Below, one piece after another: positions 1 through 5,815 of a stretch of 6,610 nucleotides of DNA (the stretch's first letter is position 1; the number at the start of each line of letters is the position of its first letter). The translations under genes and the position numbers were made by a program. Source of the stretch: Bacteroidota bacterium (lineage in GTDB: Bacteria; Bacteroidota; Ignavibacteria; Ignavibacteriales; Melioribacteraceae); contig JAKAMS010000146.1 in assembly GCA_021812745.1 (NCBI GenBank), forward strand, positions 1-6,610, written 5' to 3'. Below the pieces are notes generated by a model. The model ran no database searches. It was not told where the DNA came from and saw only the letters and a list, made by a program, of their open reading frames with translations.

Positions 1-99
1 ATGGCTAACGTTCTTAAATTCCAACGTTCATACGATGCGGCTTCTAAAATGGTTAAAATAGCAGATGAAATGATTCAAACAATTTTACAAATGGTGTAA
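1..99 (+). CDS. flgK: Flagellar hook-associated protein 1 FlgK, C-terminal fragment
   Basis: Frame 1 is open from the window edge and ends with TAA at 97-99, giving the last 32 or so residues of a larger protein. The visible ATG at position 1 is almost certainly an internal methionine. The peptide has the flagellar rod/hook C-terminal signature: an FQRSYDAASKM block followed by ADEMIQTIL and a short hydrophobic end. This is the alpha-helical tail shared by FlgK, FlgE and rod proteins, which packs in the core of the axial structure. FlgE and the rod proteins share this tail type, but the complete flgL starting 2 nt downstream makes FlgK the best reading. FlgK forms the first junction layer between hook and filament outside the cell. 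The N-terminal and central parts lie outside the window. Confidence 0.88.
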   Translation: MANVLKFQRSYDAASKMVKIADEMIQTILQMV

Positions 100-101
100 T
101 T

Positions 102-980
102 ATGAGAGTAACAGAAGGTTCAATAACCTCAACATACTTATATAATCAACAACAAGTTCTTAAGCGTAAGACCCAAATTCAAACGGAACTTGCAACTAAT
201 AGTAAGATACAAACACTATCGGACGATGTTACCGGTTCGCTTGAGAGTATAAAAATTAATTCTCATTTACAGAAAACCGATACATATGCGCAGAATGGAG
301 TGAACGCAAAACAGTTCATGAATTCATCGTTGCAATCAATTGACAATATGACTGTGGAAATTCAAAAAATATTGACAACATCAATCAATGCTGAAAATCC
401 GTTAAATGTTCAAAATTATGGAACAATGGCGCAATCAATTAAAGATTCATTAAGCGCCATTGTGCAAAATATGACGGCAAAGCAAAATGATATGCCGCTT
501 TTTGGCGGAACAAATTTTAAGGATGCTCCTGTTACAATTGATGTAAACGGTAAAGCTGTTGTTTCGGCGGCAGATTTTTCGGGTGAAATGAAAGCTCAAA
601 TTTCTCAAGATGTAAAACAGACATTCAACATACCTGGTTCAAAAATTTTAGGCACAGGCTTATTCGAATCCATTAACAACATTATAGATTCGTTAAATGC
701 AGGAAATTTTCCTACAAAAGCTCAGCAGGCAGATTTGGAAAATGCACTGCACACAATATTAAATATACAATCGCTCGGCGGACAGTCTATTAATCGAATG
801 GAAGATATAAATCAGATGTTGACAAATCAGAAAAGCAATTTACAGGAGATGCTGAGTAACAAGCAGGGAATAGATGTAGCGGCGCTTTCAGTGGAATTGC
901 AAAACAAAGATTACTTGTTACAGATTACAAATAAACTTTTAGCAAACAATTATCCTAAATCTCTTTTTGATTATTTATGA
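102..980 (+). CDS. flgL: Flagellar hook-associated protein 3 FlgL (hook-filament junction)
   Basis: This 292-aa protein is slightly shorter than the roughly 300-320 aa usual for FlgL. The N-terminal flagellin-like helix region (about residues 1-130) begins MRVTEGSITSTYLYNQ and is rich in Gln, Asn and Ser heptads. It is followed by a PLFGGT motif at 132-137, which is very typical of FlgL where the helical core enters the variable outer domain. A short beta-rich middle part (about 140-180) leads to the C-terminal flagellin-like helix (about 225-292), ending in KSLFDYL. There is no signal peptide, as expected for a protein exported by the flagellar type III apparatus. It forms the second junction layer, on which flagellin polymerises. 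It starts 2 nt after the flgK stop with only a weak ribosome site, suggesting translational coupling, and its stop overlaps the next gene as ATGA. Flagellin itself is less likely because of the position next to flgK and the FGGT motif. Confidence 0.9.
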   Translation: MRVTEGSITSTYLYNQQQVLKRKTQIQTELATNSKIQTLSDDVTGSLESIKINSHLQKTDTYAQNGVNAKQFMNSSLQSIDNMTVEIQKILTTSINAENPLNVQNYGTMAQSIKDSLSAIVQNMTAKQNDMPLFGGTNFKDAPVTIDVNGKAVVSAADFSGEMKAQISQDVKQTFNIPGSKILGTGLFESINNIIDSLNAGNFPTKAQQADLENALHTILNIQSLGGQSINRMEDINQMLTNQKSNLQEMLSNKQGIDVAALSVELQNKDYLLQITNKLLANNYPKSLFDYL

Positions 981-1756
981 TAAAGAAAACCGGAACATTG
1001 ATTGGACTTATTATCGGCTTGTTTTCCATTTTTGGAGCGTTTTTTTTAGAAGGCGGCTCCTTTAAGGCGCTCTTTCTATTATCATCAATATTGATTGTTT
1101 TTGGCGGAACATTTTCGGCAATAATCATTGGCTTTGGATTAGATAAATTTAAAAACATTACAACGCTTATTCGTCTTGCTTACTTTCCCAGAGAGTACGA
1201 TGTGGACAGAGTAATTGATACGTTTGTAGAACTTTCGATAAAAGCACGAAAGGAAGGATTACTCTCCATTGAAAAAGATTTGAACAAGTTCGGTTACATC
1301 TTTCCCAAAAAAATGACAAAGTTTGTTCTTGATGGTACAGACGCAGAGTCGCTTCAGAACCTTGCTCATCTTGAATTAAAAACTATGCAGGAGCGGCACT
1401 ATTCAAATATTTTCATATTTACAAAAATGGGCGGTTACGCACCAACAATGGGCATTATAGGAACTGTAATGGGTTTGATTATGACCCTTGCAAATGCAGG
1501 CGCAGATCCGAATTCGTTAATTAAAAATATAGCAACAGCTTTTATTGCAACGCTGTGGGGAGTTTTCAGCGCAAACATTTTATGGCTTCCGGTAGGAGAT
1601 AGATTAAAGAGATGTCATTCAGAGGAGAAAAATATGATGGAGATTTCTTTGGAGGGAGTGCTAACACTTCAGAGCGGAGAGATTCCTTCGATAATGAAGG
1701 CAAGACTAGTAGGAATGCTTCCGCAAAGAGAACAATTAAGCAAAATGAGTTCTTAG
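977..1756 (+). CDS. motA: Flagellar stator subunit MotA/PomA family (first copy)
   Basis: This 259-aa integral membrane protein has four predicted membrane segments: about residues 5-23, 33-53, 152-173 and 183-205. A large cytoplasmic loop between segments 2 and 3 carries ARKEGLLSIE (90-99), the conserved charged patch that contacts the rotor protein FliG. Segment 3 has APTMGIIGTVMGLI with Pro156, and segment 4 ends at LWLP with Pro205; these match the two conserved channel prolines of the family. The length and the GIIGTVMGL block resemble the shorter PomA/MotP-like branch rather than the roughly 290-aa E. coli MotA. With MotB it forms the ion-conducting stator in the inner membrane. The start overlaps the flgL stop as ATGA. 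The conserved tail (LEGVLTLQSGEIP, 225-237) lies where the downstream motB frame overlaps, so this end is under double coding constraint. The coupling ion cannot be assigned from sequence alone. Confidence 0.9.
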   Translation: MIKKTGTLIGLIIGLFSIFGAFFLEGGSFKALFLLSSILIVFGGTFSAIIIGFGLDKFKNITTLIRLAYFPREYDVDRVIDTFVELSIKARKEGLLSIEKDLNKFGYIFPKKMTKFVLDGTDAESLQNLAHLELKTMQERHYSNIFIFTKMGGYAPTMGIIGTVMGLIMTLANAGADPNSLIKNIATAFIATLWGVFSANILWLPVGDRLKRCHSEEKNMMEISLEGVLTLQSGEIPSIMKARLVGMLPQREQLSKMSS

Positions 1757-2418
1757 ATTCCGAAGAAAATCCTTATGCTGAAAGCGGCGATAAAGATCGG
1801 TATTTAATTACCTATTCCGATTTAATCACTTTGCTTTTAGGTCTGTTCATTATTCTTTACGCAGTATCGAATATTGACAGCAGTAAGTATAAGAATGTTG
1901 TTGCTGCTATGGGTACTTATTTCGGCACCAATGTGGTTATTCCTAAAATGTCAGATTCACAAATTTTGGCTAAGCCGAAAGAAAAATTGAGCGAAGAACT
2001 TAGTAAGTTGATTATAGATAATAATTACTCAAACTCAATTCAACTGGAAGAAACTGAAAGAGGTATAATTGTTCACATTTTGGATGATATTTTATTCCCG
2101 CCAGGCAACGCGGATATAAATGAATCGTCTAAACTTGTGTTGAATAAATTGGCTAAAGTTCTCAGCACGATTCCAAACGATATAAGAATTGAGGGGCACA
2201 CAGATAATGTTCCGATATTTACAGAGCGCTATCCTTCTAACTGGCATCTTTCTGTGGATAGAGCTTTAAGCACAGCTTATTATTTAATTAAACAAGAAAA
2301 TATTTCACCGGATAAAGTTTCTATTGTCGGCTATTCTGAATATAGACCAATAGCGTCAAACGACACTCCGGAATCCAGAGCAAAAAACAGAAGAGTAGAT
2401 TTAGTAATTCTTAAGTGA
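1612..2418 (+). CDS. motB: Flagellar stator subunit MotB/PomB family (first copy), overlapping motA
   Basis: This 268-aa protein has one membrane segment at about 64-86. It contains TYSDLITLLLGLF, whose Asp70 matches the invariant ion-binding aspartate of MotB/PomB. After a linker comes an OmpA-like peptidoglycan-binding domain (about 150-268) with EGHTDNVPI at 194-202 and KNRRVDLVI at 258-266. It anchors the stator to the cell wall and completes the ion channel with MotA. The N-terminal cytoplasmic part is unusually long (about 63 residues before the membrane, against 20-30 usually) and is rich in Ser, Arg, Asn and Asp. Its first 48 codons lie inside motA in another frame. No ATG, GTG or TTG occurs in frame between 1612 and the membrane segment. 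The only shorter option I see is a rare ATT at 1735, which would give a conventional 227-aa protein. AGGAG at 1594-1598 lies rather far (13 nt) from the ATG, so the start is the uncertain part. Confidence 0.86.
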   Translation: MSFRGEKYDGDFFGGSANTSERRDSFDNEGKTSRNASAKRTIKQNEFLDSEENPYAESGDKDRYLITYSDLITLLLGLFIILYAVSNIDSSKYKNVVAAMGTYFGTNVVIPKMSDSQILAKPKEKLSEELSKLIIDNNYSNSIQLEETERGIIVHILDDILFPPGNADINESSKLVLNKLAKVLSTIPNDIRIEGHTDNVPIFTERYPSNWHLSVDRALSTAYYLIKQENISPDKVSIVGYSEYRPIASNDTPESRAKNRRVDLVILK

Positions 2419-2424
2419 GTAAAT

Positions 2425-2805
2425 ATGAAAATCAATACCCATCAATTTGGTGAAATTGAGTTCACCGAAGAGAAAATAATTAATTTTGAAAACGGTTTAT
2501 TCGGATTCGAGTTTCTGAAAAAATATCTTTTCATTAAGCCGGACGACAGTTTTTTTTATTGGCTAAACTCAATCGAAAATCCCGATATTGCTTTCCCAAT
2601 GTTCGGTCTTAGGGTGATTGATGATCAATTCCCGCAGGAAGATAATTTTGAAGCATTCGGAATTGTTACTCTTAACTCTAATCCTCTTAATATTACATTG
2701 AATCTGAAAGCGCCAGTTTATATTAATCAAAATAATAAATCGGGATTTCAAAAAATTGTTGATACGGATAATTATCCGGTTAACTATAAACTTTTTTCCG
2801 AGTGA
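2425..2805 (+). CDS. fliW: Flagellar assembly factor FliW (CsrA antagonist)
   Basis: This 126-aa cytoplasmic protein is close to the usual 130-150 aa. Family hallmarks are an N-terminal FGEIEF strand (8-13), INFENGLFGFE (19-29), the SIENPDIAFPM block (49-59) and a C-terminal NLKAPVYIN motif (93-101) followed by a GFQKIV strand. These are the conserved parts of the small beta-barrel FliW fold. In Bacillus and Campylobacter, FliW binds flagellin in the cytoplasm. When flagellin is exported after hook completion, free FliW binds CsrA and relieves translational repression. csrA follows directly after 8 nt, so the two partners are almost certainly co-translated. The gene starts 6 nt after the motB stop with only a weak purine-rich site (AAGTGAG, 2413-2419). 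A T8 run at 2550-2557 lies inside the coding region. Confidence 0.93.
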   Translation: MKINTHQFGEIEFTEEKIINFENGLFGFEFLKKYLFIKPDDSFFYWLNSIENPDIAFPMFGLRVIDDQFPQEDNFEAFGIVTLNSNPLNITLNLKAPVYINQNNKSGFQKIVDTDNYPVNYKLFSE

Positions 2806-2811
2806 AGGTGA
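2806..2811 (+). promoter_or_regulatory. Ribosome binding site fixing the csrA start
   Basis: AGGTGA is a full match to the anti-Shine-Dalgarno sequence and ends 2 nt before the ATG at 2814. It lies inside the reading frame if translation is taken from the GTG at 2802, which argues that the ATG giving MLVLTRK is the real start. Confidence 0.65.
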
Positions 2812-2813
2812 TT

Positions 2814-3050
2814 ATGTTAGTCTTAACAAGAAAAATAAATGAAGATATTAAAATTGGTCCGGAGATAACCATAAAAATATTATCTATTTCCGAAAATCAA
2901 ATTAAGATCGGCATTGATGCTCCTAAGAATGTGCAAATTTACCGCAACGAAGTATTTGAAAAAGTAAAAGAGAGCACAATAGAAGCATCGCGTGCAAGTA
3001 TTCAAAAAGAAGCAGACTTATTCAAATACAAAATCCAAAAGGTTAAGTAA
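2814..3050 (+). CDS. csrA: Carbon storage / translational regulator CsrA (RsmA)
   Basis: This 78-aa protein begins MLVLTRKINEDIKIG, the near-invariant first strand of CsrA. Arg44 in IYRNEVF (42-48) lies exactly where the family has its essential RNA-binding arginine. CsrA dimers bind GGA motifs near ribosome binding sites and block or stabilise mRNAs. In FliW-containing bacteria the main target is the flagellin transcript. A GTG 12 nt upstream would add MKVI, but the canonical N terminus and the AGGTGA site at 2806-2811 support the ATG at 2814. The C-terminal tail is extended: about 17 residues longer than the 61-aa E. coli protein, and helical and Lys-rich near the end. In Bacillus an extended C-terminal part takes part in FliW binding, so this looks like a FliW-responsive CsrA. 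It lies 8 nt after fliW and 3 nt before the next gene. Confidence 0.95.
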   Translation: MLVLTRKINEDIKIGPEITIKILSISENQIKIGIDAPKNVQIYRNEVFEKVKESTIEASRASIQKEADLFKYKIQKVK

Positions 3051-3053
3051 GAA

Positions 3054-3770
3054 ATGGACTTTGATCACGGTAAAATAAAAATCCTTGTAATTGACGATTC
3101 CGATATTATAAGAAGTACCTTAAAAAAATTCTTATTGGAATATGATATTGAAGTTATTACCAGCAACGACGGACTGGAAGGATTACAACAGGCAATTGAA
3201 CACAAGCCGAGACTGATATTTTTAGATTTGATGATGCCGAATCTTGACGGCATTCGCCTGCTAAGAGTTCTAAAGGTTATGGAAGAGTTGAAGCATATTC
3301 CGGTTATAATTATAAGCGGACATACAGATAAGACTAATGTTATTGCAGCTACGGAAGCTGGCGCAGAAAAAATAGTTTCAAAACCGTTGACAAAAGAGAT
3401 TCTCATTAAAAGCATAAATGAAGTTCTTGGCGGTAATTTTCTAGGCAGTTCTAAAAAGTTTCTTAATCTGACTAATTCTGAAAAGGAACAAATGACTAAA
3501 GAACTAAAAAAATATTTTATTAACAGTCTTGCGAACAAAAAAGAAACATTAAAAAAATCACTAGATCATAAAAACATGGAGCTCTTGAAATTAGTTGTCC
3601 ATGAATTGAAAGGATCAAGTGGTACAGTCGGGTTTCACCGCATAACAGATATCTGCCGGGAAATTGAAGCGTATGTCTCTTTGCCTGACATCAGCTGGGA
3701 TGAAATTGGTCTAAAGTGCCAACTTTTAATGGAAAACTTTCAGCAAGCAGAATCATCAGTAGTTAAGTAG
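3054..3770 (+). CDS. Response regulator: receiver domain fused to C-terminal Hpt domain
   Basis: The N-terminal receiver (about residues 7-127) of this 238-aa protein has the full active site: Asp14 and Asp15 (VIDDSD), phospho-acceptor Asp58 (IFLDLMMPNLDG), Ser88 as the switch residue and Lys110 (VSKPL). After a linker, residues about 145-235 form an alpha-helical Hpt module with VVHELKGSSGTVGF, where His183 is the expected phospho-histidine and the LKGSS block is diagnostic. There is no DNA-binding or catalytic output domain. It could pass phosphate between its own Asp and His or to another receiver, as an intermediate in a multistep relay. It sits between csrA and the second stator pair. 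Its start is 3 nt after the csrA stop with no strong ribosome site, so translation is probably coupled. The kinase and the target are not in the window. Confidence 0.9.
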   Translation: MDFDHGKIKILVIDDSDIIRSTLKKFLLEYDIEVITSNDGLEGLQQAIEHKPRLIFLDLMMPNLDGIRLLRVLKVMEELKHIPVIIISGHTDKTNVIAATEAGAEKIVSKPLTKEILIKSINEVLGGNFLGSSKKFLNLTNSEKEQMTKELKKYFINSLANKKETLKKSLDHKNMELLKLVVHELKGSSGTVGFHRITDICREIEAYVSLPDISWDEIGLKCQLLMENFQQAESSVVK

Positions 3771-3773
3771 GAG
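3769..3773 (+). promoter_or_regulatory. Ribosome binding site of the second motA
   Basis: AGGAG ends 7 nt before the ATG at 3781, an ideal spacing. It overlaps the stop codon of the REC-Hpt gene. It is one of the few strong sites in this otherwise coupled gene string and fits a need for many stator copies. Confidence 0.7.
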
Positions 3774-3780
3774 ATAAAGA

Positions 3781-4641
3781 ATGTTTGTAATCATAGGAAT
3801 TGTTGTTGTAATAATTTCAGTGGTAGCTGGATTTACTATTGCCGGGGGTAATTTATTCCTGCTGATTCAAATTTCAGAATTTATCACAATTGGCGGAGCC
3901 GTAATTGGAAGTGTGCTTATCGCTTCACCGGTAACATTGATTAAAAAAATTATAAAAGTATTCCCGAAGATTTTTAAGCATTCAAAGAATACTAAGGAAG
4001 ATTATACCGAGATGTTAAAAGCTTTTAGCGATCTTTTCCTAATTGCGCAGAGAGAAGGTTTGTTGGCTATTGAAAAACATGTTGAAGACCCGGACAATAG
4101 TGAGATTCTTAACAAGAACAAAAAATTTATTAATGATAGTTACAGGAAAAACTTTTTTTGCGATACAATGAAAGTTATGCTTGCCGGTTCAGTTCCTCCG
4201 CATGAAATGGAAGGTCTGATGGATTCCGATATAGAAACATATGAAAAGGAAAACAAGCCGGTAATTGACACAATTTCAAGAGTTGGTGATTCTCTTCCCG
4301 GTTTGGGAATTGTTGCGGCAGTTCTTGGAATTATTGTTACAATGGCATCAATCAATCAAGGTGCAGAAGCAGTCGGTCATCATGTGGCGGCGGCGCTTGT
4401 GGGGACTTTTCTTGGTGTTCTACTCGCTTACGGATTTGTTAATCCGCTTTCTGCAAACCTTGCAAATATATTTGAAGAAGATGTGCAGGATTTACAAATC
4501 ATAAAGACTTACATACTTGCTTATGCAAAAGGGAACCCTCCTTTTGTTGCGGCAGAGATTGCAAGAAGAACAATCTTTTCTGACGAACGCCCGTCGTTCC
4601 AAGAACTTGAAGCGTTCTTAAGGGGGAAAAAGGATAAGTGA
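3781..4641 (+). CDS. motA: Flagellar stator subunit MotA, E. coli type (second copy)
   Basis: At 286 aa, this protein aligns by eye with E. coli MotA almost without gaps. The first 50 residues hold two membrane segments, with AGFTIAGGNL in place of the enterobacterial GGYLMTGGSL. The cytoplasmic loop holds REGLLAIEKHVEDP (91-104). The segment DSLPGLGIVAAVLGI (170-184) and VGTFLGVLLAYGFVNPL (207-223) give Pro173 and Pro222, the same numbering as the two functional prolines of E. coli MotA. The tail ends with ARRTIFSDERPSFQELE. Glu98 matches the FliG-contacting Glu98 of E. coli. The position equivalent to Arg90 is Gln90 in an ungapped alignment, with Arg at 91. It forms the stator channel with the MotB encoded next, whose GTG start overlaps this stop as GTGA. 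It clearly belongs to a different MotA branch from the copy at 977-1756. Confidence 0.94.
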   Translation: MFVIIGIVVVIISVVAGFTIAGGNLFLLIQISEFITIGGAVIGSVLIASPVTLIKKIIKVFPKIFKHSKNTKEDYTEMLKAFSDLFLIAQREGLLAIEKHVEDPDNSEILNKNKKFINDSYRKNFFCDTMKVMLAGSVPPHEMEGLMDSDIETYEKENKPVIDTISRVGDSLPGLGIVAAVLGIIVTMASINQGAEAVGHHVAAALVGTFLGVLLAYGFVNPLSANLANIFEEDVQDLQIIKTYILAYAKGNPPFVAAEIARRTIFSDERPSFQELEAFLRGKKDK

Positions 4642-5411
4642 GCGAGAACGGAACAGAGTCAACGCCTGTAATTAAAAAAATTAAAAAGTCGCACGGCGGG
4701 CATCACGGCGGAGCTTGGAAAGTTGCATATGCGGATTTTGTAACTGCTATGATGGCGCTGTTTATTGTACTGTGGGTCTTAAGTCAGAAACCTGAAGTTA
4801 TTAAAGCTGTTGCCGGTTACTTTAAGGATCCTATGGGCTTTTCAGAAAAGACTAAAATTTTGATAGAAGGAAAAGCAAACCCGGTACCGAGTATAAAATC
4901 GGCAGAAGAAGAAGCGCAGCAGCATGAAATGGAAAAAGCCCAATTAGAAAAAGTCGGTGATAAATTATTACATGAATTAAAAACCGATACCGAACTGCTG
5001 GGACTTGCTAATCAAGTAAAAATTGAAGTTGTTAAGGAAGGATTGTTAATTGAATTGACCGACTCGGAAAAAGATGTTTTTTTCGACCTTGGCACATCTG
5101 AGTTAAAGAACAATGCGAAAAAATTAATTTACAAGATTGGCACAGAGATTTCGAAAATGCCGAACAAAATTATTGTGGAAGGACATACAGATTCTCGCCA
5201 ATACAATAATAGCGGTACTGGCTTTACGAACTTTGAATTGAGCGCCGAGCGCGCTCTTGCAGCAAAGAGAGCCTTGGTAACTGGCGGCTTAAAAGAGAAG
5301 CAAATTGATGAAGTGCGCGGTTATGCCGATACACGTTTAAGGAATACTCAAAATCCGCTAAGCTTCACAAACAGAAGAATCAGTATTACTGTGAAATTTA
5401 ATAAACAATGA
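4638..5411 (+). CDS. motB: Flagellar stator subunit MotB, E. coli type (second copy)
   Basis: This 257-aa protein starts with GTG overlapping the motA stop by 4 nt, with AAGGA at 4630-4634 as a close ribosome site. The basic, His/Gly-rich N-terminal stretch HGGHHGGAWKVAYADF (19-34) and the single membrane segment (about 30-50) match the E. coli-type MotB. Asp33 is the ion-binding aspartate and the following VTAMMALF block is typical of proton-driven stators. A charged, helical linker (about 85-125) leads to an OmpA-like peptidoglycan-binding domain (about 130-257) with VEGHTDSR (180-187), LSAERALAAKRAL (201-213) and FTNRRISITV (243-252). It anchors the stator in the wall and gates the channel through the plug region just after the membrane segment. 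Proton use is inferred from family resemblance, not proven. Its stop overlaps the next start as ATGA. Confidence 0.93.
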   Translation: MSENGTESTPVIKKIKKSHGGHHGGAWKVAYADFVTAMMALFIVLWVLSQKPEVIKAVAGYFKDPMGFSEKTKILIEGKANPVPSIKSAEEEAQQHEMEKAQLEKVGDKLLHELKTDTELLGLANQVKIEVVKEGLLIELTDSEKDVFFDLGTSELKNNAKKLIYKIGTEISKMPNKIIVEGHTDSRQYNNSGTGFTNFELSAERALAAKRALVTGGLKEKQIDEVRGYADTRLRNTQNPLSFTNRRISITVKFNKQ

Positions 5412-5815
5412 AAATACTAAAAAAAATATTGATAATTGAAGACGACGCATTTCTGCAGGATTTTTACAGAATTGTTTTTAAGAAAATTGGAGCAGAAATT
5501 GTTCTTGCCGAAAACTCCGATGAAATTTTTAAAATAATTAGTGAAGATGAAGTTGAATTAATTATTATGGATATTAATCTTAGAAACACAACCTTAAATT
5601 CTCAGCGGATTGACGGAATAAAATTATCGCGGTACATCAAAGAACGCTTCAGCCATCTTCACATTCCAATAATACTAATTACTGCTTATCCGCTGTCGAG
5701 TTTTGGCAATCATCTTCTTGAGGATAGTTTGGCTGATGACTATCTTATTAAACCGATAGCCGATTTTAATCAACTGATTGAAAAAATTAACAACTTGGTT
5801 TGCATAAAAACATGA
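5408..5815 (+). CDS. Single-domain response regulator (stand-alone receiver, CheY-like fold)
   Basis: This 135-aa protein is only a receiver domain. Active-site residues are Asp12 and Asp13 (IIEDDAF), phospho-acceptor Asp55 (IIMDINL), Thr92 (LITAY) and Lys115 (LIKPI). The loop after the phosphorylation site is about seven residues longer than in CheY: LRNTTLNSQRIDG stands where CheY-like proteins have a short MPxMDG-type turn. This argues against a plain chemotaxis CheY and for a phosphate sink, relay intermediate or other protein-binding regulator. No output domain is present. It is coupled to the second motB by an ATGA overlap and to the next receiver gene by another ATGA overlap. A motor-binding CheY role is possible given the stator context but is not shown by the sequence. 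Confidence 0.87.
   Translation: MKILKKILIIEDDAFLQDFYRIVFKKIGAEIVLAENSDEIFKIISEDEVELIIMDINLRNTTLNSQRIDGIKLSRYIKERFSHLHIPIILITAYPLSSFGNHLLEDSLADDYLIKPIADFNQLIEKINNLVCIKT

Noticed and set aside
1011..1018. Perfect GCCGATAA sigma-28 -10 element on the minus strand
   Set aside because: There is no TTTA at the required 15-nt spacing (1034-1037 is not a match), it lies inside motA coding sequence, and no minus-strand gene follows.
1786..1793. GGCGATAA resembling a sigma-28 -10 element inside motB
   Set aside because: No TAAA at the proper distance upstream, and the bases simply encode the Gly-Asp-Lys of the MotB N terminus.
2802..2813. GTG start for CsrA adding four residues
   Set aside because: It would bury the AGGTGA ribosome site in the coding region and spoil the canonical MLVLTRK N terminus.
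4265..4504. Plus-strand 79-codon frame inside the second motA
   Set aside because: It is out of frame with strongly conserved MotA sequence (both channel prolines are within it) and has no plausible family or ribosome site.
4692..4711. Direct repeat CACGGCGG twice, 12 nt apart
   Set aside because: It encodes the conserved HGGHHGG stretch of E. coli-type MotB, so protein constraint explains it.
5800..5811. TTG start for the REC-DHp protein
   Set aside because: The ATG at 5812 forms the ATGA coupling seen at neighbouring junctions and places the first receiver strand normally.
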